From NCBI RefSeq assembly GCF_012027305.1, contig NZ_SNUF01000001.1, forward strand, positions 806,001 through 870,000: a DNA stretch of 64,000 bases, written 5' to 3'. Of the stretch, positions 8,378 through 17,294 are shown piece by piece. The translations under genes and the position numbers were made by a program. Positions within the stretch are counted from its first letter, which is position 1; each line of letters begins with the position of its first letter. The notes beneath the pieces are model-generated. The model worked only from the letters and a program-made list of their open reading frames with translations, made no database searches and was not told where the DNA came from. The stretch is from Thermococcus sp. MAR1 (GTDB taxonomy: Archaea > Methanobacteriota_B > Thermococci > Thermococcales > Thermococcaceae).

Positions 8378-9267
8378 ACGTTGGTGACGTCCTCACGGTA
8401 CTTTTCACGTCTCTCATGGCCATGGTGCCGATAGTGCTCACTAGCGTTGGTGCCGCCTGGAGCGAGCGCGCCGGTGTGGTCAGCATTGGCTACGAGGGCG
8501 TTCTTCTGATGAGTGCCTTTTTCGGTGCTATATTCGCTGAGCTTGCGCACAACGCCCTCGTTGGCCTCATTGGCGGAATACTCATAGGCGTCCTGCTCGG
8601 AATGCTCCACGGTGCCCTTACGGTCTACCTTAAGGGCGACCACGTCATCCCTGGTATAGGCATCAACCTGCTCGCCATGGGTGTGGTTCCCTTCGGCATA
8701 CTGGCCTACTGGGGAACCGCTGGCCAGCATCAGCTTCCCCACGATGCCCAGATGTGGCACTGGAAAACTCCCTACGGCGAGCTGAGCCCGATGGTCTTCG
8801 TGACCGTATTGATAGCCATCGTGACTTGGTGGGTGCTCTTCAAAACCCCCCTTGGACTGCGCGTTAGGTCGGTCGGTGAGAACCCTGAGGCGGCAGACGC
8901 GCTGGGCATAAACGTCGAGAAGTACAGGTTCTGGTCAACGGTCTACGGACACGCTTTGGCCGGTCTCGGCGGGGCATTCATGAGCGTTGACTGGCTCGGG
9001 CTGGTTCACAAGACTATGTCTGGAGGCAGGGGTTTCATAGCCCTCGCCAACATGGTCTTTAGTGGCTGGAATCCGCTGGTCTCACTGATAGGCGGCTGGC
9101 TCTTCGGATTCTTCGATGCCCTCGCCACGTGGCTGGCACCGAAGCACATAATCCCCGGGCAGTTCATTCTCATGCTGCCCTACATAATGACCATCATCAT
9201 TGTGGCGGGGATAATAGGCAAGGCCAGACCGCCGAAGTGGGACGGAAGGCCCTACAAGAGGGAGTGA
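8374..9267 (+). CDS. Nucleoside ABC transporter permease 2
   Basis: 297 residues, multi-pass. N-terminal VGAAWSERAGVVSIGYEGVLLMSA is the counterpart of the GIFNIGAEG region in permease 1, and LRVRSVGENPEAADALGINVEKY is the ATPase-coupling loop. Same BPD_transp_2 family. It overlaps permease 1 by four bases and is the last gene of the operon; a T-rich stretch CCCTTTTCTTT follows before the convergent ZnuA-like gene. Confidence 0.92.
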   Translation: MNVGDVLTVLFTSLMAMVPIVLTSVGAAWSERAGVVSIGYEGVLLMSAFFGAIFAELAHNALVGLIGGILIGVLLGMLHGALTVYLKGDHVIPGIGINLLAMGVVPFGILAYWGTAGQHQLPHDAQMWHWKTPYGELSPMVFVTVLIAIVTWWVLFKTPLGLRVRSVGENPEAADALGINVEKYRFWSTVYGHALAGLGGAFMSVDWLGLVHKTMSGGRGFIALANMVFSGWNPLVSLIGGWLFGFFDALATWLAPKHIIPGQFILMLPYIMTIIIVAGIIGKARPPKWDGRPYKRE

Positions 9268-9310
9268 TTTCCCCTCCCTTTTCTTTGAATTTTGCAAAAA
9301 GGAAAAAGCG

Positions 9311-10291
9311 TCACTTCTTGAGAACCACACCCAGCGCCGTTCCCAGAACGATTCCAACCACGAGGGAGACTGCAACGTAGCGGTTCACGTTGACCCTCGT
9401 CGCGGGTCCTTCCTCCGGTGCCTTTCCTCCGAGTGCCCGGATTATCTCGGCGCTGTTCTCCCTGAGAACTTCGGTGTACGGCTCATCCTTCCAGAAGACC
9501 CTTATCTTGGCGGACGGCTTCCCACTCTTGGCGGACAGCTCCTTTGCGGCATCCTTCAGCTGGTCGGGACTGTCCACGGCGTAGACCACAACGTCCGCCT
9601 TGGCCGCGGTGGGAAGGAGTTCATCCACACCCATGGCAGGCACCTCTTCCTCCGGCTTTATTGAGGCGATTGCCTTGATTCCAAGCCATTCCAGAGCGTA
9701 CTGGTCGGGGGGCATCTGAATCACTGCGGTGTGGTTCTCATCAACGAGGGCGTGGTAGGCTTCCACTATCGTCCTCACCCTCACCTCGAAATCTCTGTAT
9801 CCAGCGAGATACTCCTCGGCGTTAACGGGGTCAGCTTTCTCAAGGGCTTTTTCGGTGGCCTTAGCTATGGCCAGCGCGTTCGTGGGGTCAAGCCAGACAC
9901 CGTGGGGGTTGTCCTTATCGTTGTACCAGTGTTCTGGGAGATAGCGGAAGCCCTCACGTTTGTAATCCTCAAGAAAGAGCGCCTCACCCGTTATCGTCCC
10001 TTCCTCCTTCAGCTCAGCTATCTTCTTCTCCACCGGAAGATGGCCGCCGGTGGTTACTATCACGTCGGCTTTCCTCAGGAGTTCGATCTGGCTCGCGGTC
10101 AGCTGGTACTCGTGGGGGTCGGCTCCTGGTGGAATGAGGTAGACGACCTCAACGGAGTCTCCGAAGGCGTCCTGAACTATCGAAGCAATCGGGGCTATGC
10201 TTGTAACTACGAGGGGTTTCTCACTCGCCGCGCCTGCGAACGGTGCTATCATGCTGGCGATGAGAATCATGATTATCAGTAACCTCCTCAT
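9311..10291 (-). CDS. Orphan ZnuA-like metal-binding lipo/membrane-anchored solute-binding protein
   Basis: 326 residues from ATG 10291, preceded by GGTGA; earlier in-frame Met at 10372 lies in promoter DNA. Signal sequence MRRLLIIMILIASMIAPFAGA, then the ZnuA/TroA core: VVTSIAPIASIVQDAFGDSV, PPGADPHEYQLT (first His), and PHGVWLDPTNAL (second His). Where the family usually has a third His there is VIQMPPDQYAL without His. The C-terminus has a membrane anchor VAVSLVVGIVLGTALGVVL followed by KK. No ATPase or permease gene is adjacent. Substrate (Zn or Mn) is uncertain. Confidence 0.85.
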   Translation of the reverse strand: MRRLLIIMILIASMIAPFAGAASEKPLVVTSIAPIASIVQDAFGDSVEVVYLIPPGADPHEYQLTASQIELLRKADVIVTTGGHLPVEKKIAELKEEGTITGEALFLEDYKREGFRYLPEHWYNDKDNPHGVWLDPTNALAIAKATEKALEKADPVNAEEYLAGYRDFEVRVRTIVEAYHALVDENHTAVIQMPPDQYALEWLGIKAIASIKPEEEVPAMGVDELLPTAAKADVVVYAVDSPDQLKDAAKELSAKSGKPSAKIRVFWKDEPYTEVLRENSAEIIRALGGKAPEEGPATRVNVNRYVAVSLVVGIVLGTALGVVLKK

Positions 10292-10322
10292 TTTTCGGTC
10301 ACCCGAACTCTTTTTAATGGCC

Positions 10323-10354
10323 GGCTTTAAAAAGCCCTCGGAAACTTTAAATAT
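10323..10354. promoter_or_regulatory. Divergent promoters of the ZnuA-like and HELGH-protein genes
   Basis: GGCTTTAAAAAGCC at 10323-10336 is a perfect dyad that holds the minus-strand TATA element for the binding protein. ACTTTAAATAT at 10344-10354 is the plus-strand TATA element for the gene at 10384. The dyad could bind a regulator acting on both genes. Confidence 0.5.
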
Positions 10355-10383
10355 CTCCCGCCGAAATACCACCGGGTGTCGTG

Positions 10384-12177
10384 ATGAAGCGACTGTGGGC
10401 TTTAATAATCCTCACGCTTTTCATCGGAGCAATCGCGCCGCAGGTGACCGGCTACGATGTGACCGGAAAGGTGAGCGTCGGGATAAGTCCCAACTCCGAG
10501 CTGCTGAGCGTGGTTTACTACCTTGCCTTTGGACGGAGCGACCCCTTCGTCATAGACCGTGGCAGTTATGTCGATGAGGTTGATTCGTACTTTGCTCCCT
10601 ACAGGAACCACCGCGCGGTTCAAATGCTTCGAGAACACCTTGAAAAGGCCGCTTCCATCTCGGAGAGGGATCTCAGGCTGTTCTACACCGAATACTACCT
10701 CCTTCTCTGCACGGAACCTCCTGAGCTCCAGCCCTGGGGGAACATCGACGACCCCTGGACCCTCGACTTCATCGAGGCCCTTAGGGACTTCGCCAGGGAG
10801 AGCAACTTCATGACCTTTTACAGAACCCACCAGGATTACTACCGAGAAGACCTCGGGATATACACGAACGCGCTCTCGCTCCTGCCACCGGACGAGTTCC
10901 TGAGCAGATACACGGACGTTTCCAACGTTCGCTTCGAATTCCTGCACCCGTTCCTGGTGGCGATACACGGCCACAGCTTCAACCCCGTCAGGGACGGCGT
11001 CCATATATACGGGGCCGGGGGAATGGTGCCGCTCGTGAGGCGCGACCCACAGAGGACGGCCTGGAGCTACAAGACCGCTAGAGACACGATGTTCGGCCTG
11101 CCCCTCAACAGGGACTACGTGAACAACACCGGCCTCGACGAGCTTATCTACCTGGGCTTCGTCTACCACGAGCTGGGCCACGACATTACTCTACCGGGCC
11201 TCTACGCCAACTACGGCGACACCTACTCGCTGGCCTACCTGGAGGAGGCCATTGAGGAGGACATGCCATACCTCGCGCGCTACGACATTCACTTCTGGGA
11301 CCGGACGGGAATGATATACGAGGGCTTCGCCGACGGCTGGCTGGACTTCGCTCTATCTAGAGTCGATCCGGACTACGCAGCTCTGGCGGTGTGGCTCCAG
11401 AGGGCCTGGGGCGAGTTCTGGATAGACGAGGTGCTCCAGCTCTACGGCAAGTACGCGGCAATGAGCGTCGGGAACTCCGTCCCCATTGACGACTACGTGG
11501 ACGAGATGCTCGTTGACCTGAGGGCAATGATTCCCCCAGGGAATGCCGGAAAGCTCTACAGCGAGCGCGTCCCGGTGACCCCGCTGAGGGCCTTCGACAG
11601 GGGCGCCGTTACGGGAAAAGTCGTGGTGGTCTACGGAACGCAAAACCCAGACCCAAAGGGAACGGAATACGACAGAGAAACCGCTGAACTCATAGCCGAC
11701 AACCTAAAGATCTTCTACTCCCAATGGAACGGAAGCGTGGAGATAGTCGTTAAAGCCGACGTGAACGTGACGGAAGATGAACTTGGAGAAAACCTTGTTC
11801 TTGTTGGAGGTCCAGCGGCGAACTCGATTGTCGCTGAAATGCAGGAGCACTTCCCGCTGCGCTTTGTGAAGGAAGGGAACTACTGGGTGATTGACCACAG
11901 CATCAATTGGAGCGTCGCTTCGTTCATAATAACGGAGAACGAGAGCGACCCAGTGCTGAAAGGGCAGCTCGATCTGTCCGATGACATCACCGCAGCGCTC
12001 CTGCTTGCGGTGAGAAACTCCAACAACCCCAGGAACTACATCGTCTGGATAGCCGGAGCGGACCGCTACGGCACCAGACTCTTCAGAAACCCGACGTACT
12101 ACCTTTCAAGCTACGAGATATTTACGGGAAAAGAGATAGAGATGGGTTTCTACGTTCAGCCACTTTCCCCTTCCTGA
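10384..12177 (+). CDS. Secreted putative zinc metalloprotease with HELGH motif (DUF4932-like)
   Basis: 597 residues from ATG 10384, with GGGTG six bases upstream (GTG 10381 is in frame). Signal sequence MKRLWALIILTLFIGAIAPQ. The centre holds FVYHELGHDITLPG, an HExxH-type zinc motif with H262, E263 and H266; acidic candidates for the third ligand lie in LEEAIEED and YEGFADGW. The C-terminal third (VVVYGTQNPD, LVLVGGPAANSIV, WSVASFIITEN) resembles a Rossmann-like surface domain seen on Thermococcus exoproteins. Family DUF4932 is suggested from memory. Probably extracellular or surface peptidase; substrate unknown. Confidence 0.75.
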   Translation: MKRLWALIILTLFIGAIAPQVTGYDVTGKVSVGISPNSELLSVVYYLAFGRSDPFVIDRGSYVDEVDSYFAPYRNHRAVQMLREHLEKAASISERDLRLFYTEYYLLLCTEPPELQPWGNIDDPWTLDFIEALRDFARESNFMTFYRTHQDYYREDLGIYTNALSLLPPDEFLSRYTDVSNVRFEFLHPFLVAIHGHSFNPVRDGVHIYGAGGMVPLVRRDPQRTAWSYKTARDTMFGLPLNRDYVNNTGLDELIYLGFVYHELGHDITLPGLYANYGDTYSLAYLEEAIEEDMPYLARYDIHFWDRTGMIYEGFADGWLDFALSRVDPDYAALAVWLQRAWGEFWIDEVLQLYGKYAAMSVGNSVPIDDYVDEMLVDLRAMIPPGNAGKLYSERVPVTPLRAFDRGAVTGKVVVVYGTQNPDPKGTEYDRETAELIADNLKIFYSQWNGSVEIVVKADVNVTEDELGENLVLVGGPAANSIVAEMQEHFPLRFVKEGNYWVIDHSINWSVASFIITENESDPVLKGQLDLSDDITAALLLAVRNSNNPRNYIVWIAGADRYGTRLFRNPTYYLSSYEIFTGKEIEMGFYVQPLSPS

Positions 12178-12470
12178 GGGTCTTCTTCCTTTCCGTTTCC
12201 GTTGCTCTTGATGTGGGGCTTGCCTATGGCTATCGTGAACCCCTTGAAGCTGTCGTCCTTTCTGTTGAACTCTATCGCCAGCGGAAGCCCGTTGTCTTCG
12301 TTGAAGACTATGCGCACTATCCTCGCCCGCGAGTGGTCGTTCAGGTAGTCCTCCTTGAGGTCGTCGTAGTTATCGAGCACCTCATCTATGCTGTCGCTGT
12401 GCATATCGTAGATTTCCCTAGCGTAAACGCTGTGGTTCTTGATTTCCTCGACCTTTTTCTCCTTATTCAA
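12156..12470 (-). CDS. Hypothetical acidic protein
   Basis: 104 residues from ATG 12470, highly charged (KEKKVEEIKNHSVYAREIYD), with RARIVRIVFNEDNGLPLAIEF and FKGFTIAIGKPHIKS suggesting a short beta unit, and a Gly/Glu/Asn-rich tail. The 3' end overlaps the convergent secreted-protein gene by 22 bases. No family recognised. It lies 21 bases downstream of the PRTase gene on the same strand and may share its transcript. Confidence 0.6.
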   Translation of the reverse strand: MNKEKKVEEIKNHSVYAREIYDMHSDSIDEVLDNYDDLKEDYLNDHSRARIVRIVFNEDNGLPLAIEFNRKDDSFKGFTIAIGKPHIKSNGNGKEEDPQEGESG

Positions 12471-12491
12471 ACTATCACATCCTGGACTTCA

Positions 12492-13139
12492 TCATGCCCT
12501 GCGCCAGGCACCCTCCCGGAATTTAAAAACCTTCCTTCTTTCGGCCATGCGGAGGGCTTCCTCTAGCTTACCCTTCGGAACATCCATACCGTGGAGTTCC
12601 TTGAACAGCTCGATGATTTCATCCGTGGTCAAGGCATCCTTCTCCTCGAAGAGGTTGTTCACGAGGTTTATCATGTCCTCGACAAAGTTCCATGGGAACA
12701 CTATCCATGCCCAGTCGATTTCCTCGCCGTAGTAGTCCGGCTTGAAGCGCGAGCCCTTTATGGTGAGGAGCGTTGCAACTTTTATCTCTGCCGGCTTCTG
12801 TTCCTCGACGTAGTTCTTTGCGAGCGTTAGGCTCTCCCCGGTGTCGCTGATGTCGTCCACTATGAGAACCTTCTTGCCTCCAAGGTCGTAGTTGCTTCCG
12901 TACTTGAGTCTGGCTTTTCCGTCTGGAGTTGCTGTAACGCCCCAGTGCTCGACCTTGAGGCTGACGAGGTCCTTGACGCCGAGGTAGTCGCAGTAGAGCC
13001 TCGCCGCAACCCAGCCGCCTCTGGCGAGGCCGACTATAACGTCGGGCCTCCAGCCGTCCTCCAGAACCTTCCAGGCACCTTCCTTTGCCCACCTTTCTAT
13101 GTCATCCCAAGAAGCGAGATAAGCCGGAAACTTCTTCAT
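12492..13139 (-). CDS. Phosphoribosyltransferase (purine PRTase-like)
   Basis: 215 residues. PRPP-binding signature KVLIVDDISDTGESL, with an upstream GLARGGWVAARLYCDYL loop of type I PRTases and EHWGVTATPDGKARLKY as flexible loop. The hood region FPWNFVEDMINLV and a helical C-terminal extension (DEIIELFKELHGMDVPKGKLEEAL) are typical of archaeal xanthine/guanine PRTase-like proteins. Salvage of a purine base with PRPP is likely, but which base cannot be told. A TATA element GTTATATTTAAGCG lies at about 13170. Confidence 0.85.
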   Translation of the reverse strand: MKKFPAYLASWDDIERWAKEGAWKVLEDGWRPDVIVGLARGGWVAARLYCDYLGVKDLVSLKVEHWGVTATPDGKARLKYGSNYDLGGKKVLIVDDISDTGESLTLAKNYVEEQKPAEIKVATLLTIKGSRFKPDYYGEEIDWAWIVFPWNFVEDMINLVNNLFEEKDALTTDEIIELFKELHGMDVPKGKLEEALRMAERRKVFKFREGAWRRA

Positions 13140-13229
13140 TGTATTTCCCTTAACGGAGCAAGGGGAAGGTTATATTTAAGCGTTACGCTCGGAGCTTTGA
13201 CGTAAATATGGCAAAAGAAGGTAGGGAAA

Positions 13230-14660
13230 TCAGACCTTAACTCTTTTCCATATCGTTCCCTGTGGTGTGTCTTCGAGCTGAATGCCCATCTCCCTGAGCT
13301 GGGCCCTTATCTTGTCCGCTAGGGCAAAGTTCCTCTCCTTCCTGAGCTGGGCGCGGACCTCGATAAGAAGGTTGATTAGCCCCTCCTCCTCACCGGCCCT
13401 CTGCTCCCTGAAGTAGTCCTCGAAGAGACCGAAGACCTCGCTGACGATCCTGAAGAACTCCCACGCCTTCCTGAGGATGCTCTCCTTCGGCTTCTCAACC
13501 TTTGTCAGATACCTGTTGACTGCGTTGCTTACCTCGAAGACGGCCTTGAGCGCCTCTGCCGTGTTGAAGTCGTCGTCCATCGCCTTGTAGAACCTCTCCC
13601 TCGCGTTTCTTATGGCCTCGTAGGCCTCGAACTCTTCTTTACCCCACTTGAAGGAAATCTCGGCCTTTTCAAGTGCAATCCTTATGTTCTCAAGGGTGTT
13701 ATACAGACGCTCAAGGTTGTTCTTGGCGTGTTCCATGCCCTCCTCCGTGTAGTCGAGCGGCGAGCGGTAGTGCCTCTGGAGGACGAAGAGTCTGATGACC
13801 TCTGGGTCGTAGCGTTCGAGCATCTCCCGTATCGTCACGAAGTTGCCGAGGCTCTTGCTCATCTTCTCGCCGTTGACCATCAGGAAGCCGGTGTGGAGCC
13901 AGTATTTGACCCACTGCTGGCCGGTGCATGCCTCGGTCTGGGCTATCTCGTTCTCGTGGTGCGGGAAGATGAGGTCGTTGCCGCCGCCGTGGATGTCGAA
14001 GCTCTCTCCGAGGTACTTGGTGCTCATCGTGGAGCACTCTATGTGCCAGCCGGGCCTTCCCTCGCCCCATGGGCTTTCCCATTTGGGCTCCCCTGGCTTG
14101 GCCTTCTTCCAGAGGGCAAAGTCTTCGGGGTTCCTCTTGCCCTCACCGGGCTCAACTCTTGCACCCTTCCTGAGCTCTTCAAGCTTTATCCCGCTGAGCT
14201 TTCCGTACTCCCTGAACCTCTGAACCTCGAAGTAAACGCCGTCAGAGCCTTCGTAGGCGTAGCCCTTCTCCTCCAGCTTTTTCACAAAGTCTATGATGTC
14301 CTCGATGTGCTCGGTAACGCGCGGGTAAATATCGGCTGGCTTGACCTTGAGGGCCTTCATGTCCTCAAGGAAGTATCTCAAAAAGCGCTCGGCCAGCTCC
14401 TTTGGGTCTTCCCCGGTCTCGTTGGCTCTCCGGATTATCTTGTCGTCTATGTCCGTGAAGTTCATGACCATTAGAACCGTGTAACCGCGGTGCTCCAGGT
14501 ACCTCCTGATGACGTCAAAGGCTATGTAAGTTCTGGCATGCCCGAGATGAGTGTAATCGTAAACCGTCGGCCCACAGACGTACATCCTGACCTCGCCTTC
14601 TCTAATGGGCCTGAACTCCTCCTTCTGTTTCGTCAGGGTGTTGTACACTCTTATGGCCAT
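13230..14660 (-). CDS. cysS: Cysteinyl-tRNA synthetase
   Basis: 476 residues, normal for class I CysRS. N-terminal VRMYVCGPTVYDYTHLGHARTY contains the zinc-ligand Cys and the HIGH-type motif (HLGH). WHIECSTMS and DLIFPHHENEIAQ supply further zinc ligands and the CysRS-specific motif, and EKMSKSLGN is the KMSKS loop. The C-terminal anticodon-binding helical part ends GIQLEDTPQGTIWKRVKV. Charges tRNA-Cys with cysteine. Confidence 0.97.
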   Translation of the reverse strand: MAIRVYNTLTKQKEEFRPIREGEVRMYVCGPTVYDYTHLGHARTYIAFDVIRRYLEHRGYTVLMVMNFTDIDDKIIRRANETGEDPKELAERFLRYFLEDMKALKVKPADIYPRVTEHIEDIIDFVKKLEEKGYAYEGSDGVYFEVQRFREYGKLSGIKLEELRKGARVEPGEGKRNPEDFALWKKAKPGEPKWESPWGEGRPGWHIECSTMSTKYLGESFDIHGGGNDLIFPHHENEIAQTEACTGQQWVKYWLHTGFLMVNGEKMSKSLGNFVTIREMLERYDPEVIRLFVLQRHYRSPLDYTEEGMEHAKNNLERLYNTLENIRIALEKAEISFKWGKEEFEAYEAIRNARERFYKAMDDDFNTAEALKAVFEVSNAVNRYLTKVEKPKESILRKAWEFFRIVSEVFGLFEDYFREQRAGEEEGLINLLIEVRAQLRKERNFALADKIRAQLREMGIQLEDTPQGTIWKRVKV

Positions 14661-14835
14661 CTTCTCACCACCGGGGGAACTTTGGAAGGTTCTTTTATTA
14701 GGTTATCGCCTTCGCTCTGGGCAGATTTGGGCATAGTTTTCGATTGTTCCCTAACCCTTTGCCGCCCCAGTACCTCGGCAAAAGCTTAAAAACCGACCCC
14801 TTCAATCGGGGTTAGAGCAGTGAAAGGAGGTTACG

Positions 14836-15873
14836 ATGATGAAGGTTCAGAAGGGAGACGTCATAAGGCTCCACTACACCGGAAAGGTCAAAGAAACTGG
14901 CGAGATATTCGACACCACATTTGAGGATGTCGCCAAGGAGGCGGGCATATACTCAGAGAAGGGAATCTACGGTCCGGTTCCAATAGCCGTTGGAGCGGGC
15001 CACGTCCTTGGAGGCCTTGACGAGCAGCTCGAGGGACTTGAGGTTGGGAAGAAGTACGAGCTCGTGATCCCCCCGGAGAAGGGCTTCGGGAAACGCGACC
15101 CCAAGCTCATAAAGACCTTCACCCTCGGGCAGTTCAGGAGGCAGGGCATCTACCCGTTCCCTGGAATGCCGGTTGAGATAGAGACCGAGAGTGGAAGGAA
15201 GCTCAAGGGTAAGGTCATGACCGTCAGTGGAGGTAGAGTAAGGGTTGACTTCAACCACCCCTACGCCGGCAAGCACCTCGTATATGAGGTTGAGATCGTC
15301 GAGAAGATTGAAGATCCGATCGAGAAGGTAAAAGCCTTAATAGAGCTCCGCATGCCGAGGGTCGACACTGAGAAGGTCATCATCGAAGTCGGTGAGAAGG
15401 ACGTTACCGTTGACTTCGGCCAGCTCCTCAACGAGGTTGACAAGAACACCCTCGTCCTCGGCGAGATACTCCTCGAGAGCGATCTCAAGTTCATAGGCTA
15501 CGAGGAGGTCACCTTCAAGCCCTCCGTCGACGAACTCCTCAAACCGCCCGAGGAGGAGAAAGAGATCGTGGAGCTCGAGGAGGAGGTCAGCGAGCCCCTC
15601 GTGGAGGAAGTTGAGGAGAAGGCTGAAGAGGTCAAAGAAGAGCCCGAGGCTGAGAAGGCCGAGGAGAAGCCGGATGAAGTCACCGAGGAAAAGGCCAAGG
15701 AACCAAAGGAAGCCGAGGAGCCTGAAGAGACAGAGAAAGAGGAGAAGCCCAAGAAGAAGACCACCAGGAAGAGCACCAAGGGCAGGAAGACCAGGAGAAC
15801 AACCACCAGAAAGACCACCAGCAAGAAGAAGGCCAAGGCCGCTGAGGAGAGCAGTGAAAAGAAGGAGGAGTGA
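14836..15873 (+). CDS. Long FKBP-type peptidyl-prolyl isomerase with charged tail
   Basis: 345 residues; GGAGG sits six bases before the start. FKBP/SlyD fold: GDVIRLHYTGKVKETGEIFDTTFEDVA, an IF (insert-in-flap) domain about residues 85-150, and GGLDEQLEGLEVGKKYELVIPPE. Residues 150-235 form the extra C-terminal domain of the archaeal long FKBP. From about 238 the protein becomes Glu/Lys repeats, then a Lys/Arg/Thr block (TTRKSTKGRKTRRTTTRKT) before ending SSEKKEE. Isomerase and chaperone for proline peptide bonds. The basic block may bind nucleic acid, which is inference. Confidence 0.93.
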   Translation: MMKVQKGDVIRLHYTGKVKETGEIFDTTFEDVAKEAGIYSEKGIYGPVPIAVGAGHVLGGLDEQLEGLEVGKKYELVIPPEKGFGKRDPKLIKTFTLGQFRRQGIYPFPGMPVEIETESGRKLKGKVMTVSGGRVRVDFNHPYAGKHLVYEVEIVEKIEDPIEKVKALIELRMPRVDTEKVIIEVGEKDVTVDFGQLLNEVDKNTLVLGEILLESDLKFIGYEEVTFKPSVDELLKPPEEEKEIVELEEEVSEPLVEEVEEKAEEVKEEPEAEKAEEKPDEVTEEKAKEPKEAEEPEETEKEEKPKKKTTRKSTKGRKTRRTTTRKTTSKKKAKAAEESSEKKEE

Positions 15874-15906
15874 AAGACTTTTATCCTCCTCCACCAACTT
15901 TTCTCC

Positions 15907-16509
15907 ATGAGGGTCAGGAGAAATCCCTGGGTTCTCTACATTGCACTGCTACCGTTTATTGTTATCGTCCGCTCCACCGGGGGCGGAATCTTCCAGTGGG
16001 CAGGTTATAACTTCCTATTCTACTTTGCTTTTCCTCTCCTTCTCGCGAGGTTACTCGGGTTTAAGCCCGCTGAACTGGGGGTGAAGGCTGGAAAGAAAGG
16101 GGGATATGAGCTGGCGCTGATACTGTTTCTGCTGACGATCCCCCTGAGCCTCTACGGCACGACCATGCCCTCTATGAAGGAGTATTACCCGATATTCCAG
16201 TACTCCGGCTGGGATGATTTCTTCCTCAAGGAGCTGGCGGTGGGGGTGATAATGTTCTCCCACGAGGTGTTCTACCGGGGGATTGTCCTCTTTCCACTCG
16301 CCAGGAAGAACGAGTGGCTCGGCATACTCGCACAGGATGTTCCCTACACGCTCGTGCACATCGGCAAGCCGGGAATAGAGGTTCCATACTCCTTTGTGGC
16401 GGGGATAGTCTTCGCCAAGATGGACCTCAAGAGCGGGAGCTTTCTTCCGAGCTTTCTGCTCCACTGGCTTGGTTCGGTTCTCTTTGATCTTCTCTGCGTC
16501 CTTCTCTGA
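15907..16509 (+). CDS. CPBP-family intramembrane metalloprotease-like protein
   Basis: 200 residues, about six membrane segments. FSHEVFYRGIVLF matches CPBP motif 1 (EExxxR) except that the first Glu is His; YTLVH corresponds to FxxxH and LLHWLGS to the third motif. Family members are Rce1/Abi-like membrane proteases. No Shine-Dalgarno is seen, while CTTTTATCC at 15877-15885 is about 25 bases before the ATG, so the mRNA may be leaderless. Altered motif 1 leaves activity uncertain. Confidence 0.75.
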   Translation: MRVRRNPWVLYIALLPFIVIVRSTGGGIFQWAGYNFLFYFAFPLLLARLLGFKPAELGVKAGKKGGYELALILFLLTIPLSLYGTTMPSMKEYYPIFQYSGWDDFFLKELAVGVIMFSHEVFYRGIVLFPLARKNEWLGILAQDVPYTLVHIGKPGIEVPYSFVAGIVFAKMDLKSGSFLPSFLLHWLGSVLFDLLCVLL

Positions 16510-16547
16510 ACGAAAGGCCTATTTAGGGGAAGGCATAAACCCCTTCC

Positions 16548-17294
16548 ATGTTCGGCTCCGAGATATACACCGACCGCCGCTACTGGGAAATCGACCTGCT
16601 CCGCGGCATCGGAATAACTATGATGGTGGTCTCGAACTTTGTGACCGATTTACAACTTTTTCTTGGCTATAACGAGAACCCGGCGCTCTGGTGGTTCTTT
16701 GCCCGTCTTACTGCCTCAACCTTTGTCTTCGCCTCGGGCCTCTCGATGTGGATAAGCTACTCCAGAACGCTGGGAAAAAGTGCCAGCCCCTACAGGAAGT
16801 ACTTCAAGAGATTTCTCAAGCTCTTCGGCCTCGGACTGCTGATAACTGCAGTAACGTATTTCCTGAGCATAACAATCCATTTTGGAATTCTCCACTTCCT
16901 CGGCCTTGCGACGCTCCTTGGAATGCTTTTTTACAGGTTCGGGCGTCGTAATGCTCTCTGGGCGGCGTTTTTTATCCTGGGATATCTGGTTCTCAGGAAC
17001 TTCCACGATGGGCTCTGGCTTCTGCCTGTTGGAATAATGCCGGAAAACTATTTCACCCCTGACTACTTCCCGATATTCCCCTGGTTCGGGGTCTTCTTAC
17101 TCGGAATGACTGCGGGGAGCGTTCTCTATCCTGACGGGAGGAGAAAAAGGGATATTGGTCTCCCGTCGAGTCCATTAGTTCACTTCCTTGCCTTCGCTGG
17201 TAGGCACACCCTGGCAATCTACCTGCTCCATCAGCCGGTTCTCGTGGGCCTCCTCAGGCTCATTTACGGTCCTCTTCCCGGCCTTCCAATTTAG
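16548..17294 (+). CDS. HGSNAT-like (DUF1624) membrane acyltransferase
   Basis: 248 residues with about seven membrane segments. The start FGSEIYTDRRYWEIDLLRGIGI and the following MMVVSNFVTDL, ASTFVFASGLSMWISYSR, FPWFGVFLLGM and FAGRHTLAIYLLHQPVL are characteristic of the heparan-alpha-glucosaminide N-acetyltransferase catalytic family. In archaea it is thought to acetylate envelope or lipid-linked glycans; substrate unknown. CCTATTTAGGG at 16518-16528 would place transcription start at the ATG. The 3' end overlaps the convergent fusion ATPase gene by 35 bases. Confidence 0.8.
   Translation: MFGSEIYTDRRYWEIDLLRGIGITMMVVSNFVTDLQLFLGYNENPALWWFFARLTASTFVFASGLSMWISYSRTLGKSASPYRKYFKRFLKLFGLGLLITAVTYFLSITIHFGILHFLGLATLLGMLFYRFGRRNALWAAFFILGYLVLRNFHDGLWLLPVGIMPENYFTPDYFPIFPWFGVFLLGMTAGSVLYPDGRRKRDIGLPSSPLVHFLAFAGRHTLAIYLLHQPVLVGLLRLIYGPLPGLPI

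Noticed and set aside
15498-15908. Long minus-strand open frames opposite the FKBP tail
   Set aside because: They are Leu/Ser-rich mirrors of the Glu/Lys codons on the coding strand, without start signals.
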